DNA of 5,189 nt from Hyphomicrobiales bacterium (GTDB lineage Bacteria > Pseudomonadota > Alphaproteobacteria > Rhizobiales > S144-23). How positions within the stretch are numbered: the stretch's first letter is position 1; the number at the start of each line of letters is the position of its first letter. Shown in pieces: positions 1 through 5,189 of the stretch. Position numbers and translations under genes: made by a program. The notes under the pieces were generated by a model. It ran no database searches. It was not told where the DNA came from and worked only from the letters and a program-made list of their open reading frames with translations. The DNA lies in contig WGBL01000304.1 of assembly GCA_015494375.1 (NCBI GenBank), positions 1-5,189 of the forward strand, given 5' to 3'.

Positions 1-22
1 CGGAGATGTGTATAAGAGACAG
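1..22 (+). other. Residual Nextera (Tn5) sequencing adapter at contig end
   Basis: Bases 4-22 read AGATGTGTATAAGAGACAG, which is exactly the 19-bp Tn5 mosaic end used in Illumina Nextera libraries. The preceding CGG matches the read-2-side adapter, which ends in ...CTCGG before the mosaic end; the read-1-side adapter ends in GTC there. This is library-derived sequence, not genome. It is by chance open in the coaA frame and supplies a GTG at position 8, so automatic gene callers would start coaA with five adapter-encoded residues (MYKRQ). Confidence 0.97.
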
Positions 23-916
23 CTGCTCAATCTTTATGTCGAGGCCGCACAAGGGCTTCATGCCGTCACCTCGCGCTTCCTCCACGTAAGCAACGGCGAA
101 AGCAAGGGGGAAAGCAAGGGGGAAAGCAAGGGGGAAAGGAGCGGTGAAAGCAACGGCGCGCCTCGATCCGAGACGGAAGGATCGTCGGCCGGCGGAGCGA
201 TCGAGAAGATCATCCCCAAAACGCCTTTCATTATCGGGCTCGCAGGCAGCGTCGCTGTGGGCAAGAGCACCTCGGCCCGTGTCCTTCAGGCGCTCCTGTC
301 ACGCTGGCCCAATCACCCGCGCGTGGACCTCGTTACGACCGACGGCTTCCTTTTGCCCAACCGCGAGCTCGAGGCGCGCAATCTCATGCACCGCAAGGGG
401 TTCCCCGAGTCCTACGACACCGCCCGCCTCCTCAATTTCCTTGCCGACGTCAAGGCCGGCCGCCGCAATGTCAGCGCACCCATCTATTCCCATTTCCACT
501 ACGATGTTATGGAAGGCGAGAAGATCGTTGTCGATCGCCCCGATATTCTCATCCTCGAGGGGCTCAATGTTCTGCAACCCGCCAAGCTCCCACGCCATGG
601 CGAGGCCATCCCCTTTGTCTCGGACTTTTTCGATTTCTCGATTTATCTAGACGCCGACGCCCGAACCATCGGCGCGTGGTATGTCGAGCGCTTCATGCAG
701 TTTCGCGCCACCGCCTTTCGCGATCCTGCGGCCTATTTTCACCAGTACTCGAAGCTGCGCGAAGCCGAGGCCCGCGCGACCGCCTGGGAGATATGGCGCT
801 CGATCAACCTCAAGAACCTCGAGGAGAATATATTGCCAACACGCCAGCGGGCCGACCTCATCTTGCGCAAGGGTGCGGACCATCGGGTGGAATCGGTCAA
901 GCTGCGCAAACTCTGA
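23..916 (+). CDS. coaA: Type I pantothenate kinase CoaA, 5'-truncated
   Basis: Cytosolic ATP:pantothenate 4'-phosphotransferase, the first committed step of coenzyme A synthesis. The 297 residues seen begin inside the gene; LLNLY aligns with LLNFY at residue 61 of E. coli CoaA, so about 60 N-terminal residues are missing. Residues are numbered here from base 23. The Walker A P-loop GSVAVGKST lies at 75-83 (K81 = E. coli K101). R86 matches E. coli R106, linked to CoA feedback inhibition. TTDGF carries catalytic D107 (= D127), YSH carries H157 (= H177), and ILILEGLNVLQ and NILPTR (N269 = N282) follow. The C-terminus ends in VKLRKL at the usual place. All key residues are intact, so the enzyme should be active and probably feedback-regulated. 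The oddity is about 40 extra residues between the first helix and the P-loop strand, including ESKG repeats (residues 22-45). The gene converges on the glycosyltransferase gene downstream. The family call is certain; the native start lies outside the window. Confidence 0.97.
   Translation: MLNLYVEAAQGLHAVTSRFLHVSNGESKGESKGESKGERSGESNGAPRSETEGSSAGGAIEKIIPKTPFIIGLAGSVAVGKSTSARVLQALLSRWPNHPRVDLVTTDGFLLPNRELEARNLMHRKGFPESYDTARLLNFLADVKAGRRNVSAPIYSHFHYDVMEGEKIVVDRPDILILEGLNVLQPAKLPRHGEAIPFVSDFFDFSIYLDADARTIGAWYVERFMQFRATAFRDPAAYFHQYSKLREAEARATAWEIWRSINLKNLEENILPTRQRADLILRKGADHRVESVKLRKL
86..157 (+). repeat. In-frame 12-bp tandem repeat within coaA
   Basis: There are six consecutive 12-bp units. 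Units 2-4 (98-109, 110-121, 122-133) are identical, GAAAGCAAGGGG. Units 1 (86-97), 5 (134-145) and 6 (146-157) are diverged copies. Because 12 is a multiple of three, each unit adds one tetrapeptide: VSNG, ESKG, ESKG, ESKG, ERSG, ESNG. The product is a charged, Gly/Ser-rich and probably disordered linker. Three exact copies suggest recent expansion by slippage, and copy number may vary between strains. Confidence 0.93.
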
Positions 917-959
917 GACGACCTCGGGCCGTGTGGGGCGAAGCCGGACCCATGCGGTT

Positions 960-994
960 CAGGTGCCAGGTGTCAGGTATCAGATGACAGGCCC
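960..994 (+). repeat. Degenerate 7-bp tandem repeat
   Basis: Five successive heptamers can be read: CAGGTGC, CAGGTGT, CAGGTAT, CAGATGA, CAGGCCC. The CAG start is kept in every unit and the second half drifts. It lies 44 bp after the coaA stop in non-coding DNA. No function can be assigned; slippage-generated heptamers of this kind occur in intergenic DNA of various bacteria. Confidence 0.6.
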
Positions 995-1047
995 GTCATC
1001 AACCCGGTTGCGCGGTCTGAGCGCCAGCTGCATGCCTCCGCCCCTTG

Positions 1048-1076
1048 GTCATGCCCGGGGCACGCTCGGGCATGAC
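1048..1076. terminator. Intergenic hairpin, 10-bp perfect stem
   Basis: GTCATGCCCG (1048-1057) pairs perfectly with CGGGCATGAC (1067-1076) around a 9-base loop; a G-C and a G-T pair can extend the stem inward. Position between convergent genes favours a transcription-ending or RNA-stabilising role. No U-run follows on either strand, so it is not a canonical intrinsic terminator. From general knowledge, GTCATGCCCG-type palindromes recur in alphaproteobacterial intergenic DNA, so it may instead be a copy of a dispersed repeat. Confidence 0.5.
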
Positions 1077-1143
1077 GTAAGGCGGAGAGCGGTGCCCTCT
1101 CTCTTCGATGTCATCGCCGTCCTCGGGCCAGTGCTGTCCGGTG

Positions 1144-1190
1144 GCCCTCTATTTCGCCTCCCCCTCTTAGGGGGAGGCCGGGCGGAGGGC
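1144..1190. terminator. Compound intergenic hairpin (15 base pairs in two stems)
   Basis: The inner stem CCTCCCCCT (1157-1165) pairs with AGGGGGAGG (1169-1177) across a 3-base loop. The outer stem GCCCTC (1144-1149) pairs with GAGGGC (1185-1190). A symmetric 7-by-7 internal loop separates them. The structure reads equally well on both strands, as expected of a bidirectional barrier between convergent genes, but it lacks a U-tract. CCTCCCCCT/AGGGGGAGG palindromes are familiar from Hyphomicrobiales intergenic repeats, so a dispersed repeat element is the main alternative. Confidence 0.5.
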
Positions 1191-1265
1191 AAAGCTCGAG
1201 GGCTGGAGGGGGTCATGGGCCAAGCTTGCCCGAGGGTGAAGCCCGAGGCGGTGCCCGTGTTGCGC

Positions 1266-3488
1266 TCAATGCCGGCTCCGCCGGGCACGCATCCCGGCGC
1301 CGGCGCCCGTGCGCCTCAACCATCGGCCGTGACCATCGAGCACCGGGCCACCGGCGCCGTGGTTTGTCTTCTCCCACTCGAAAGGACGACGTATGAGCTG
1401 GTAAAGCGCGCGATAGGCGGCAAGCGAGATGAACAGCCAATAGAAGGGAATGAACATAGCGCTCAACGACAGCCGCCGCGCGCCCGCCATGGTGGCCGCC
1501 ATGAAGCCGAGAACAATCGCAATGGCATAGCCCACACCGATATTGACCGCGGCAACGCCACGCAACACCGCCCCCGCCATGGTCTGAGGCTCGGTCAAGA
1601 AGCCCCCGTTCAATTGCGACCAAGCCACCAGAAGATAGAAGATCGGATGCACAAGCGCCGAGAGGATGAGCCCGCCAATGATCGCATGAAAGCCCACAAA
1701 GCGGCGCAGGCCCAGCTCTCGCAAGAGCCGCAACGGCTGGCGGGTGTGAACGATATAGGTCTGCATCCAGCCCTTGAGCCAGCGGGTGCGTTGCTTGAGC
1801 CAATCGCCGAACCGGGCCGGCGCCTCTTCGTAGGTCTCTGACGCGAGCACCCGGCTGCGATAACCAAAGCGCGCAAGGCGTATGCCGAGGTCGGCATCCT
1901 CGGTGGTGTTGTAAGGGTCCCAGCCCCCAACGCGCTCGAGCACCGCGATCGGGAAATGATTGGACGTCCCGCCGAGCGGCAACGGCAGCCGCGCGAGCTC
2001 GAAGGCCGGCAGCAGCGCATCGAAGAGCGCCAGATATTCGACGGCGAATTGGCGCGCGAGCCAGCTCTCACGCGCATTGTGGATCCGGAGCTTGGCCTGA
2101 ACGCAGGCGAGCGTGGGGCCGCCGCTCTCGAACATGGCAAGCGCGCGCCGCAACTGATCCGGCGCGGGAATATCCTCGGCGTCGTAGACAACGACATAGG
2201 TGCCGCGGGCGAATTGCAGGGCATAGGTGAGCGCCTTTGGCTTTGTGCGCGGACCCCATCGGGGCACGATAACGATATCCACATGGGCGGCGCGGGCAAA
2301 CGGCGCGGCGGCGGCACGGGTCTCCTCGTCGTCCTCTTCGAGGATGAGCTTGATGTCGAGCTTGGCCCGCGGATAGTCGAGCTGCTCGAGCGCCGCCATC
2401 AGTTGCGCCACCATGTGTGCCTCGCGATAGAGCGGGCAAAGAATGGTGTACATGGGCAGCCCCCTCTCGCCATTGCGCTCGCTTGGACACTTGCTTGGGC
2501 CATCGTTTTGGCTGCCCCCGCGCGGTGCCATCGTCGCTTCGCCCCCCTTTCGTGGTGATCCCAACGATTCGTGGGTCGGATGAAGCCCCGCCGCGAGTGT
2601 GACGGTGCCGAGCACTCGGAGCAGCAGAATGGCCAGGAACGGCAACGTGAGAAGCGTGGTGAGCGCAACGATCACCGCCTCGGGAACGACCAGGAGGCCG
2701 CCGAGCCCGAGCCCAGCCATGACCGCGAGAAAAAGCGCTTGGCCGAGCCAGAGCCCGCTTGCGGCTGACATCGCCGGCTCTCGCCGGGCGAGTGCCGTGA
2801 TGGCATCCCGCACCAGCCTTTGCCGCCGCTTCCCGCGATGGGACTGGCGCAAGACCTCGGGGCTTGTGAGTGCATAGCGGACCGAGGCGCCCCACGCGCT
2901 GGCGAGAAGCGCGCCAAGCTCGCGTGGGCCGAACGCGGTGCCGTCGAGCACGATGGTGGGCTGTGCGCCGTCGCCGGGGCTCACATGGTGCGCAAACCGC
3001 GGGGCCCAGAGCGGCTCGTCCTCGGGCACGACAAGAGGCGCGTCCCCGCCCTCGTTCCAGACCATGAGACCGAATTGCGCGGCAAGGGCCCGCACATAGG
3101 CCCAAGTTTCGAGCAACCCCTCGGCAAGCATGAGCCGATGCGGTGCGACACCAAGGGCCTCGGCCCGCACAATCGCGGCGACAATTGCTTGTCGATCGAG
3201 CCCCAAGCCCATAAGAAACGCATAGTCGTTGAAGCGCTCGCCGCCGCTTGGATGCTCGCCGCCGCATGGATGCCCGGCGCCGGTTGGGTGCGAGGCGCCC
3301 CTTGGGTGCGCGCCGCTTCGAGGCGTATGCTCTTCTGGGGGCTCAGCACCTCCCGGGCGGCCGTCACGCCTCCAGTGGTGTCTCTCGTCAGGCCCCATCG
3401 GCGTCGGCGACGGTGCGGGCGCTTCGGCGAATCCGCCGCCATGGCCGAAGCGCGCGCGCGGCGTCTGTGTCTTCCGGCCCGAGGTCAT
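1266..3488 (-). CDS. Membrane GT2-family glycosyltransferase with GspE-N-like domain
   Basis: Probable inner-membrane polysaccharide synthase or glycosyltransferase, 740 residues from the ATG at 3488. A TTG at 3509 would add 7 residues; an in-frame TGA lies six codons upstream of it, so the start cannot be further out. The order is: Gly/Pro/His-rich tail (1-88) with hexapeptide repeats (61-84); a helical segment (about 96-143) resembling the type II secretion GspE/MshE N-terminal domain; two membrane helices (about 245-296); a low-complexity linker (302-344); the GT-A catalytic domain from YTILCPLYRE (347 on); and three membrane helices (about 597-623, 644-669, 674-699). Catalytic motifs are complete: acidic EEDDEE (384-389), DAED (436-439), TEDAD with the probable general base (529-533) and QRTRW (566-570), the Q-x-x-R-W signature of cellulose-synthase-like processive enzymes. 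The sugar donor and product cannot be read from sequence. It is divergent from the binding-protein gene and convergent with coaA, so probably monocistronic here. Confidence 0.93.
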   Translation of the reverse strand: MTSGRKTQTPRARFGHGGGFAEAPAPSPTPMGPDERHHWRRDGRPGGAEPPEEHTPRSGAHPRGASHPTGAGHPCGGEHPSGGERFNDYAFLMGLGLDRQAIVAAIVRAEALGVAPHRLMLAEGLLETWAYVRALAAQFGLMVWNEGGDAPLVVPEDEPLWAPRFAHHVSPGDGAQPTIVLDGTAFGPRELGALLASAWGASVRYALTSPEVLRQSHRGKRRQRLVRDAITALARREPAMSAASGLWLGQALFLAVMAGLGLGGLLVVPEAVIVALTTLLTLPFLAILLLRVLGTVTLAAGLHPTHESLGSPRKGGEATMAPRGGSQNDGPSKCPSERNGERGLPMYTILCPLYREAHMVAQLMAALEQLDYPRAKLDIKLILEEDDEETRAAAAPFARAAHVDIVIVPRWGPRTKPKALTYALQFARGTYVVVYDAEDIPAPDQLRRALAMFESGGPTLACVQAKLRIHNARESWLARQFAVEYLALFDALLPAFELARLPLPLGGTSNHFPIAVLERVGGWDPYNTTEDADLGIRLARFGYRSRVLASETYEEAPARFGDWLKQRTRWLKGWMQTYIVHTRQPLRLLRELGLRRFVGFHAIIGGLILSALVHPIFYLLVAWSQLNGGFLTEPQTMAGAVLRGVAAVNIGVGYAIAIVLGFMAATMAGARRLSLSAMFIPFYWLFISLAAYRALYQLIRRPFEWEKTNHGAGGPVLDGHGRWLRRTGAGAGMRARRSRH
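3236..3307 (-). repeat. In-frame 18-bp tandem repeat in the glycosyltransferase N-terminus
   Basis: There are four 18-bp units, at 3236-3253, 3254-3271, 3272-3289 and 3290-3307. The first two differ at one base, and the plus-strand reading of the first is GCTCGCCGCCGCTTGGAT. The next two are more diverged, and 3308-3325 may be a decayed fifth unit. On the coding strand they give hexapeptides HPRGAS, HPTGAG, HPCGGE and HPSGGE. The array lies in a low-complexity tail ahead of the GspE-N-like domain and is probably a flexible linker. Confidence 0.85.
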
Positions 3489-3639
3489 GAATTGGCCGAT
3501 GCCCCCCAATGCCCCACTCGGAGATCAGCGCGAGGCGCCGAATGGGATGCCCAATGAAAGCAGCTTACAGGCAAATGCGGTTGCAATGCATCTGAATATT
3601 GTAAAACAATTTCCACGATTTTCATGGATTGGACTGCGA
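3489..3639. promoter_or_regulatory. Divergent intergenic region with AT-rich patch
   Basis: This gap separates the divergent starts of the glycosyltransferase (-) and the solute-binding protein (+), so promoters for both should lie here or close by. From about 3550 to 3640 the sequence becomes clearly more AT-rich than the rest of the window (for example TGAATATTGTAAAACAAT at 3593-3610). A weak sigma-70-like pair for the plus strand is TTGCAA (3581-3586) and TAAAAC (3602-3607) with a short 15-bp spacer. That would give a leader of roughly 25-30 nt before the ATG at 3640. The region is well supported as regulatory by position; the exact hexamers are a guess. Confidence 0.45.
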
Positions 3640-4500
3640 ATGCTCTCATTGCGCGCAAATACTGTTGTTGCACAACTTTTAATCATATTGGTCTTTGCGA
3701 CCTTTCCGGTCGGACCCGCCGCGGGGCAAGCGATCGGCCAGGGAGGCACCGAAGGCAGCAACAAGGCCCAGGGGAAGGTCGAGCAGGCCGCACCCAAACG
3801 CTCGGTCATCCGCTTCTTGACCGACAGCGACTATCCCCCCTTCAACTATCGCGACGAGGAAGGCACGCTCGTCGGTTTCAATGTCGATATCGCCCGCGCC
3901 ATCTGCCTCGAGCTCGACGTCACTTGCGATATTGCGACCCGGCCCTGGGATGAGCTCTTGACGGCCCTTGGCAATGGCGAGGGCGATGCCATTATCGCCT
4001 CGCTCGCCATCAGCCCCGAGGCGCTGCGCGAGGCCGAGTTTACGGCCCCCTACTACTTTACGCCGGCTCGCTTTGTCGCCCGCCGCGACCTCGAGCGGCT
4101 GGAGATGACCCCCAAGGGCCTCGAGGGCCGCAGCGTCGCGGTTGTGCGCGGCTCGGCCCACGAGGCCTACATCGACACCTTTTTTCGCGATTGCATCCTG
4201 AAGGCCTATGAGACCCTCGAGGCGGCGCAAAAGGCGCTTATGGCGGGCGAGGTGGATTTTCTGTTCGGCGACGCCATGAGCCTCGTCTTCTGGTTGACGG
4301 GGACGCTGTCGAAGGGCTGCTGCGAGTTTCGAGGCGGGCCCTTCTTCGAGCCGCGCTACTTCGGGGAAGGCGTCGCGATCGCCGTGCGCAAGGGCGACCA
4401 CGCACTGCGCGCCGACATTGACAAGGCGCTCGCCAAGCTGCGGGAGAGCGGCCGTTATGAGGAGTTGTTCCTGCGCTATTTCCCCCTCAAGGTCTATTGA
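3640..4500 (+). CDS. Periplasmic solute-binding protein, family 3 (PAAT-type)
   Basis: Exported protein of 286 residues with the SBP_bac_3 fold used by polar amino-acid ABC importers. A Sec signal peptide is clear: MLSLRANT, a hydrophobic core at about 9-25, and probable cleavage near AAG/QA (29-31). A linker of about 25 residues leads to the first lobe strand VIRFLTDSDYPPFNY (56-70), followed by GFNVDIARAIC (79-89) and AISPEALREAEFTAPYY (123-139), all family hallmarks. D211 in FLFGDAMS fits the aspartate that holds the ligand amino group. The arginine that normally binds the ligand carboxylate is replaced by A128 in an ungapped alignment with GlnH and HisJ, so an ordinary amino acid may not be the ligand. 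Five cysteines remain in the mature part (89, 96, 185, 227, 228). The ATG at 3640 is preferred because it begins a textbook signal peptide, with GGA 6 bases upstream; in-frame ATGs at 3586 and 3547 are possible. No permease or ATPase is adjacent. Confidence 0.9.
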   Translation: MLSLRANTVVAQLLIILVFATFPVGPAAGQAIGQGGTEGSNKAQGKVEQAAPKRSVIRFLTDSDYPPFNYRDEEGTLVGFNVDIARAICLELDVTCDIATRPWDELLTALGNGEGDAIIASLAISPEALREAEFTAPYYFTPARFVARRDLERLEMTPKGLEGRSVAVVRGSAHEAYIDTFFRDCILKAYETLEAAQKALMAGEVDFLFGDAMSLVFWLTGTLSKGCCEFRGGPFFEPRYFGEGVAIAVRKGDHALRADIDKALAKLRESGRYEELFLRYFPLKVY

Positions 4501-4514
4501 GTGATTCTCGGACT

Positions 4515-4518
4515 GGAG
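4515..4518 (+). promoter_or_regulatory. Ribosome binding site for the TPR gene
   Basis: GGAG sits 7 bases before the ATG at 4526, which is ideal spacing, and sets that ATG as the start. It falls in the 25-bp gap after the binding-protein stop codon. There is no room for a separate promoter or terminator, so the two genes are probably co-transcribed. Confidence 0.75.
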
Positions 4519-4525
4519 ACCGTCT

Positions 4526-5133
4526 ATGGCTCGATCAGTGGCGCGCTCACGCCGCGCACGCCGCGCAAGCGACTGGAACCGCAGGGCCGTCGAGGCGGCG
4601 CGCCTCGGCGACCACGAGACGGCGGTCATGTTCTTCACCCGGGCGCTCGAGGGCGCGCCGCGCGAGCCATCGCCGCGGTTCAATCTCGGCCTCTCGCTCG
4701 AGCGCCTTGGCGAGATTGAAAAGGCGGCTGCGGCATATTCGGCGGCCCTCGCTCTCGCCCCCGATAATGTCAATGCCGCGCGTCGGCTCTCGGCGCTCCT
4801 TGCCAACTATCGGATCGAATGCCCCGAGGCGCTTGATGCGCGCGGTCTCAAGGCAGCGCTCGCCTTCGAGACCATAGACCGCGAGCCGGTCGCCGAGACG
4901 GCCCTTCGTCACCTCGCTGCCACGACCGAGCTCGGCGTCTTGCGCGCAGCGGCGCGGCGGGTGTATGCGGGGCGGTCGGGCCCGGGCGCCGATGGTGCCC
5001 TTCCATCCCCATCCATCGCGACACGGCTTTTCGGCAAATCCGCCCACGCGCTGCTCAGCAACGATCTCTTCGTGCGGGCGCTCGAGACCGGGATCAATCG
5101 CGATCCCGCCCTCGAAGTCCTGCTCACCGCCGG
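4526..5133 (+). CDS. TPR-repeat protein, 3'-truncated by contig-end artefact
   Basis: About 202 authentic residues of a longer protein. The N-terminus is basic (MARSVARSRRARRAS), with no signal peptide, so it is probably cytosolic. Two tetratricopeptide repeats are clear: residues 17-46 (ending FFTRALEGAP) and 51-80 (FNLGLSLERLGEIEKAAAAYSAALALAPD), with the start of a third helix pair at 81-95. TPRs serve as protein-protein scaffolds. The stretch from about 170 (HALLSNDLFVRALETGINRDPALEVLLTA) recalls the region before the catalytic domain of TPR-plus-SAM-methyltransferase proteins in Alphaproteobacteria. That is a recollection of family pattern, and no methyltransferase motif is present in what remains. 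The apparent TGA stop at 5141-5143 lies in the mirrored arm of the terminal palindrome, so the final GRR and stop are not real. It follows the solute-binding protein in a likely operon. Confidence 0.8.
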
Positions 5134-5189
5134 CCGGCGGTGAGCAGGACTTCGAGGGCGGGATCGCGATTGATCCCGGTCTCGAGCGC
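5078..5189. repeat. 112-bp perfect palindrome at contig end (probable fold-back artefact)
   Basis: Bases 5078-5133 and 5134-5189 are exact reverse complements of each other, 56 bp per arm with no spacer and no mismatch, running to the last base. The centre is ACCGCCGG/CCGGCGGT. The left arm continues the TPR reading frame naturally; the right arm simply repeats it backwards and introduces the stop codon. A perfect spacer-less palindrome that bisects a gene and ends with the contig is typical of self-primed fold-back DNA or an assembler walking into the opposite strand. Confidence 0.93.

Larger units (their letters stand above)
917..1265. other. Convergent intergenic region without a credible gene
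   Basis: This stretch of about 350 bp separates the 3' ends of coaA (+) and the glycosyltransferase gene (-). Open frames cross it, but they are continuations of out-of-frame shadows with Pro/Arg/Gly-rich translations and no recognisable domain. Its visible content is a 7-bp tandem repeat (960-994), a hairpin at 1048-1076 and a compound hairpin at 1144-1190. With genes converging here, the hairpins are reasonable candidates for stopping transcription from both sides, although none has a T-tract. Confidence 0.7.

Noticed and set aside
86..157. Possible CRISPR-like array at the 12-bp repeats
   Set aside because: The units are directly adjacent with no spacers and are read in frame within coaA; this is a minisatellite, not a CRISPR.
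681..1841. Long plus-strand open frame of 386 codons running from coaA into the glycosyltransferase
   Set aside because: It overlaps two well-supported genes in other frames or strands, and its translation is Arg/Pro/Ala-rich with no domain; it is a high-GC shadow frame.
2454..2517. Inverted repeat GGGCAGCC / GGCTGCCC in the glycosyltransferase linker
   Set aside because: Eight-base arms separated by 48 bases inside GC-rich coding DNA are expected by chance and no function is suggested.
2068..3267. Minus-strand open frame of 399 codons in a second frame of the glycosyltransferase gene
   Set aside because: The translation is extremely Arg/Ala/Pro-rich with no domain, while the chosen frame contains every GT2 motif and the membrane helices.
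3229..3639. Upstream extension of the binding-protein frame to 3229
   Set aside because: The extension is antisense to the glycosyltransferase N-terminus, mirrors its repeat array, and would bury the signal peptide inside the protein.
3679..4806. Minus-strand open frame of 375 codons opposite the solute-binding protein
   Set aside because: It is entirely antisense to a gene with clear family motifs and a signal peptide, and its translation shows no recognisable domain.
5078..5189. Hairpin telomere or transcription terminator at the right end
   Set aside because: The palindrome has no loop, cuts a coding frame that continues naturally up to its centre, and ends with the contig; an artefact explains all of this more simply.

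Overview
The window looks like one short contig from a high-GC alphaproteobacterium, probably of the order Hyphomicrobiales. This placement rests on strong GC bias in the coding sequence, the style of the proteins and the G/C-rich intergenic hairpins; it is inference, and no rRNA or marker gene is present to fix it. Both ends are technical rather than biological. Bases 1-22 are the end of an Illumina Nextera (Tn5) adapter. The last 112 bases are a perfect, spacer-less palindrome, most likely a fold-back artefact. The first and last genes are therefore truncated, and the apparent start of the first and apparent stop of the last are false.

Layout: (1) 23-916 (+), the 3' portion of coaA, type I pantothenate kinase, with an unusual insertion of about 40 residues built on a 12-bp tandem repeat just before the P-loop domain. 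(2) 917-1265, a non-coding gap between convergent genes, holding a degenerate 7-bp tandem repeat and two strong hairpins. (3) 1266-3488 (-), a large membrane glycosyltransferase of family GT2 with a weak GspE/MshE N-terminal-like domain, transmembrane segments on both sides of the catalytic domain, and a low-complexity N-terminus containing an 18-bp tandem repeat. (4) 3489-3639, a divergent intergenic region with a local AT-rich patch that probably holds the promoters. (5) 3640-4500 (+), an exported solute-binding protein of the family 3 (amino-acid type) fold that appears to lack the ligand-binding arginine. (6) 4526-5133 (+), the 5' part of a TPR-repeat protein 25 bp downstream and probably in the same operon.

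The genes do not form one obvious pathway. coaA is CoA-biosynthesis housekeeping, the glycosyltransferase probably makes or exports a surface polysaccharide, and the binding protein plus TPR protein form a two-gene unit with no permease or ATPase visible. I see no mobile element, CRISPR array, tRNA or rRNA. Nothing here amounts to a convincing new system. The most informative observations are the two contig-end artefacts, the repeat-driven insertions in two proteins, the GT2 domain architecture and the altered ligand site of the binding protein.
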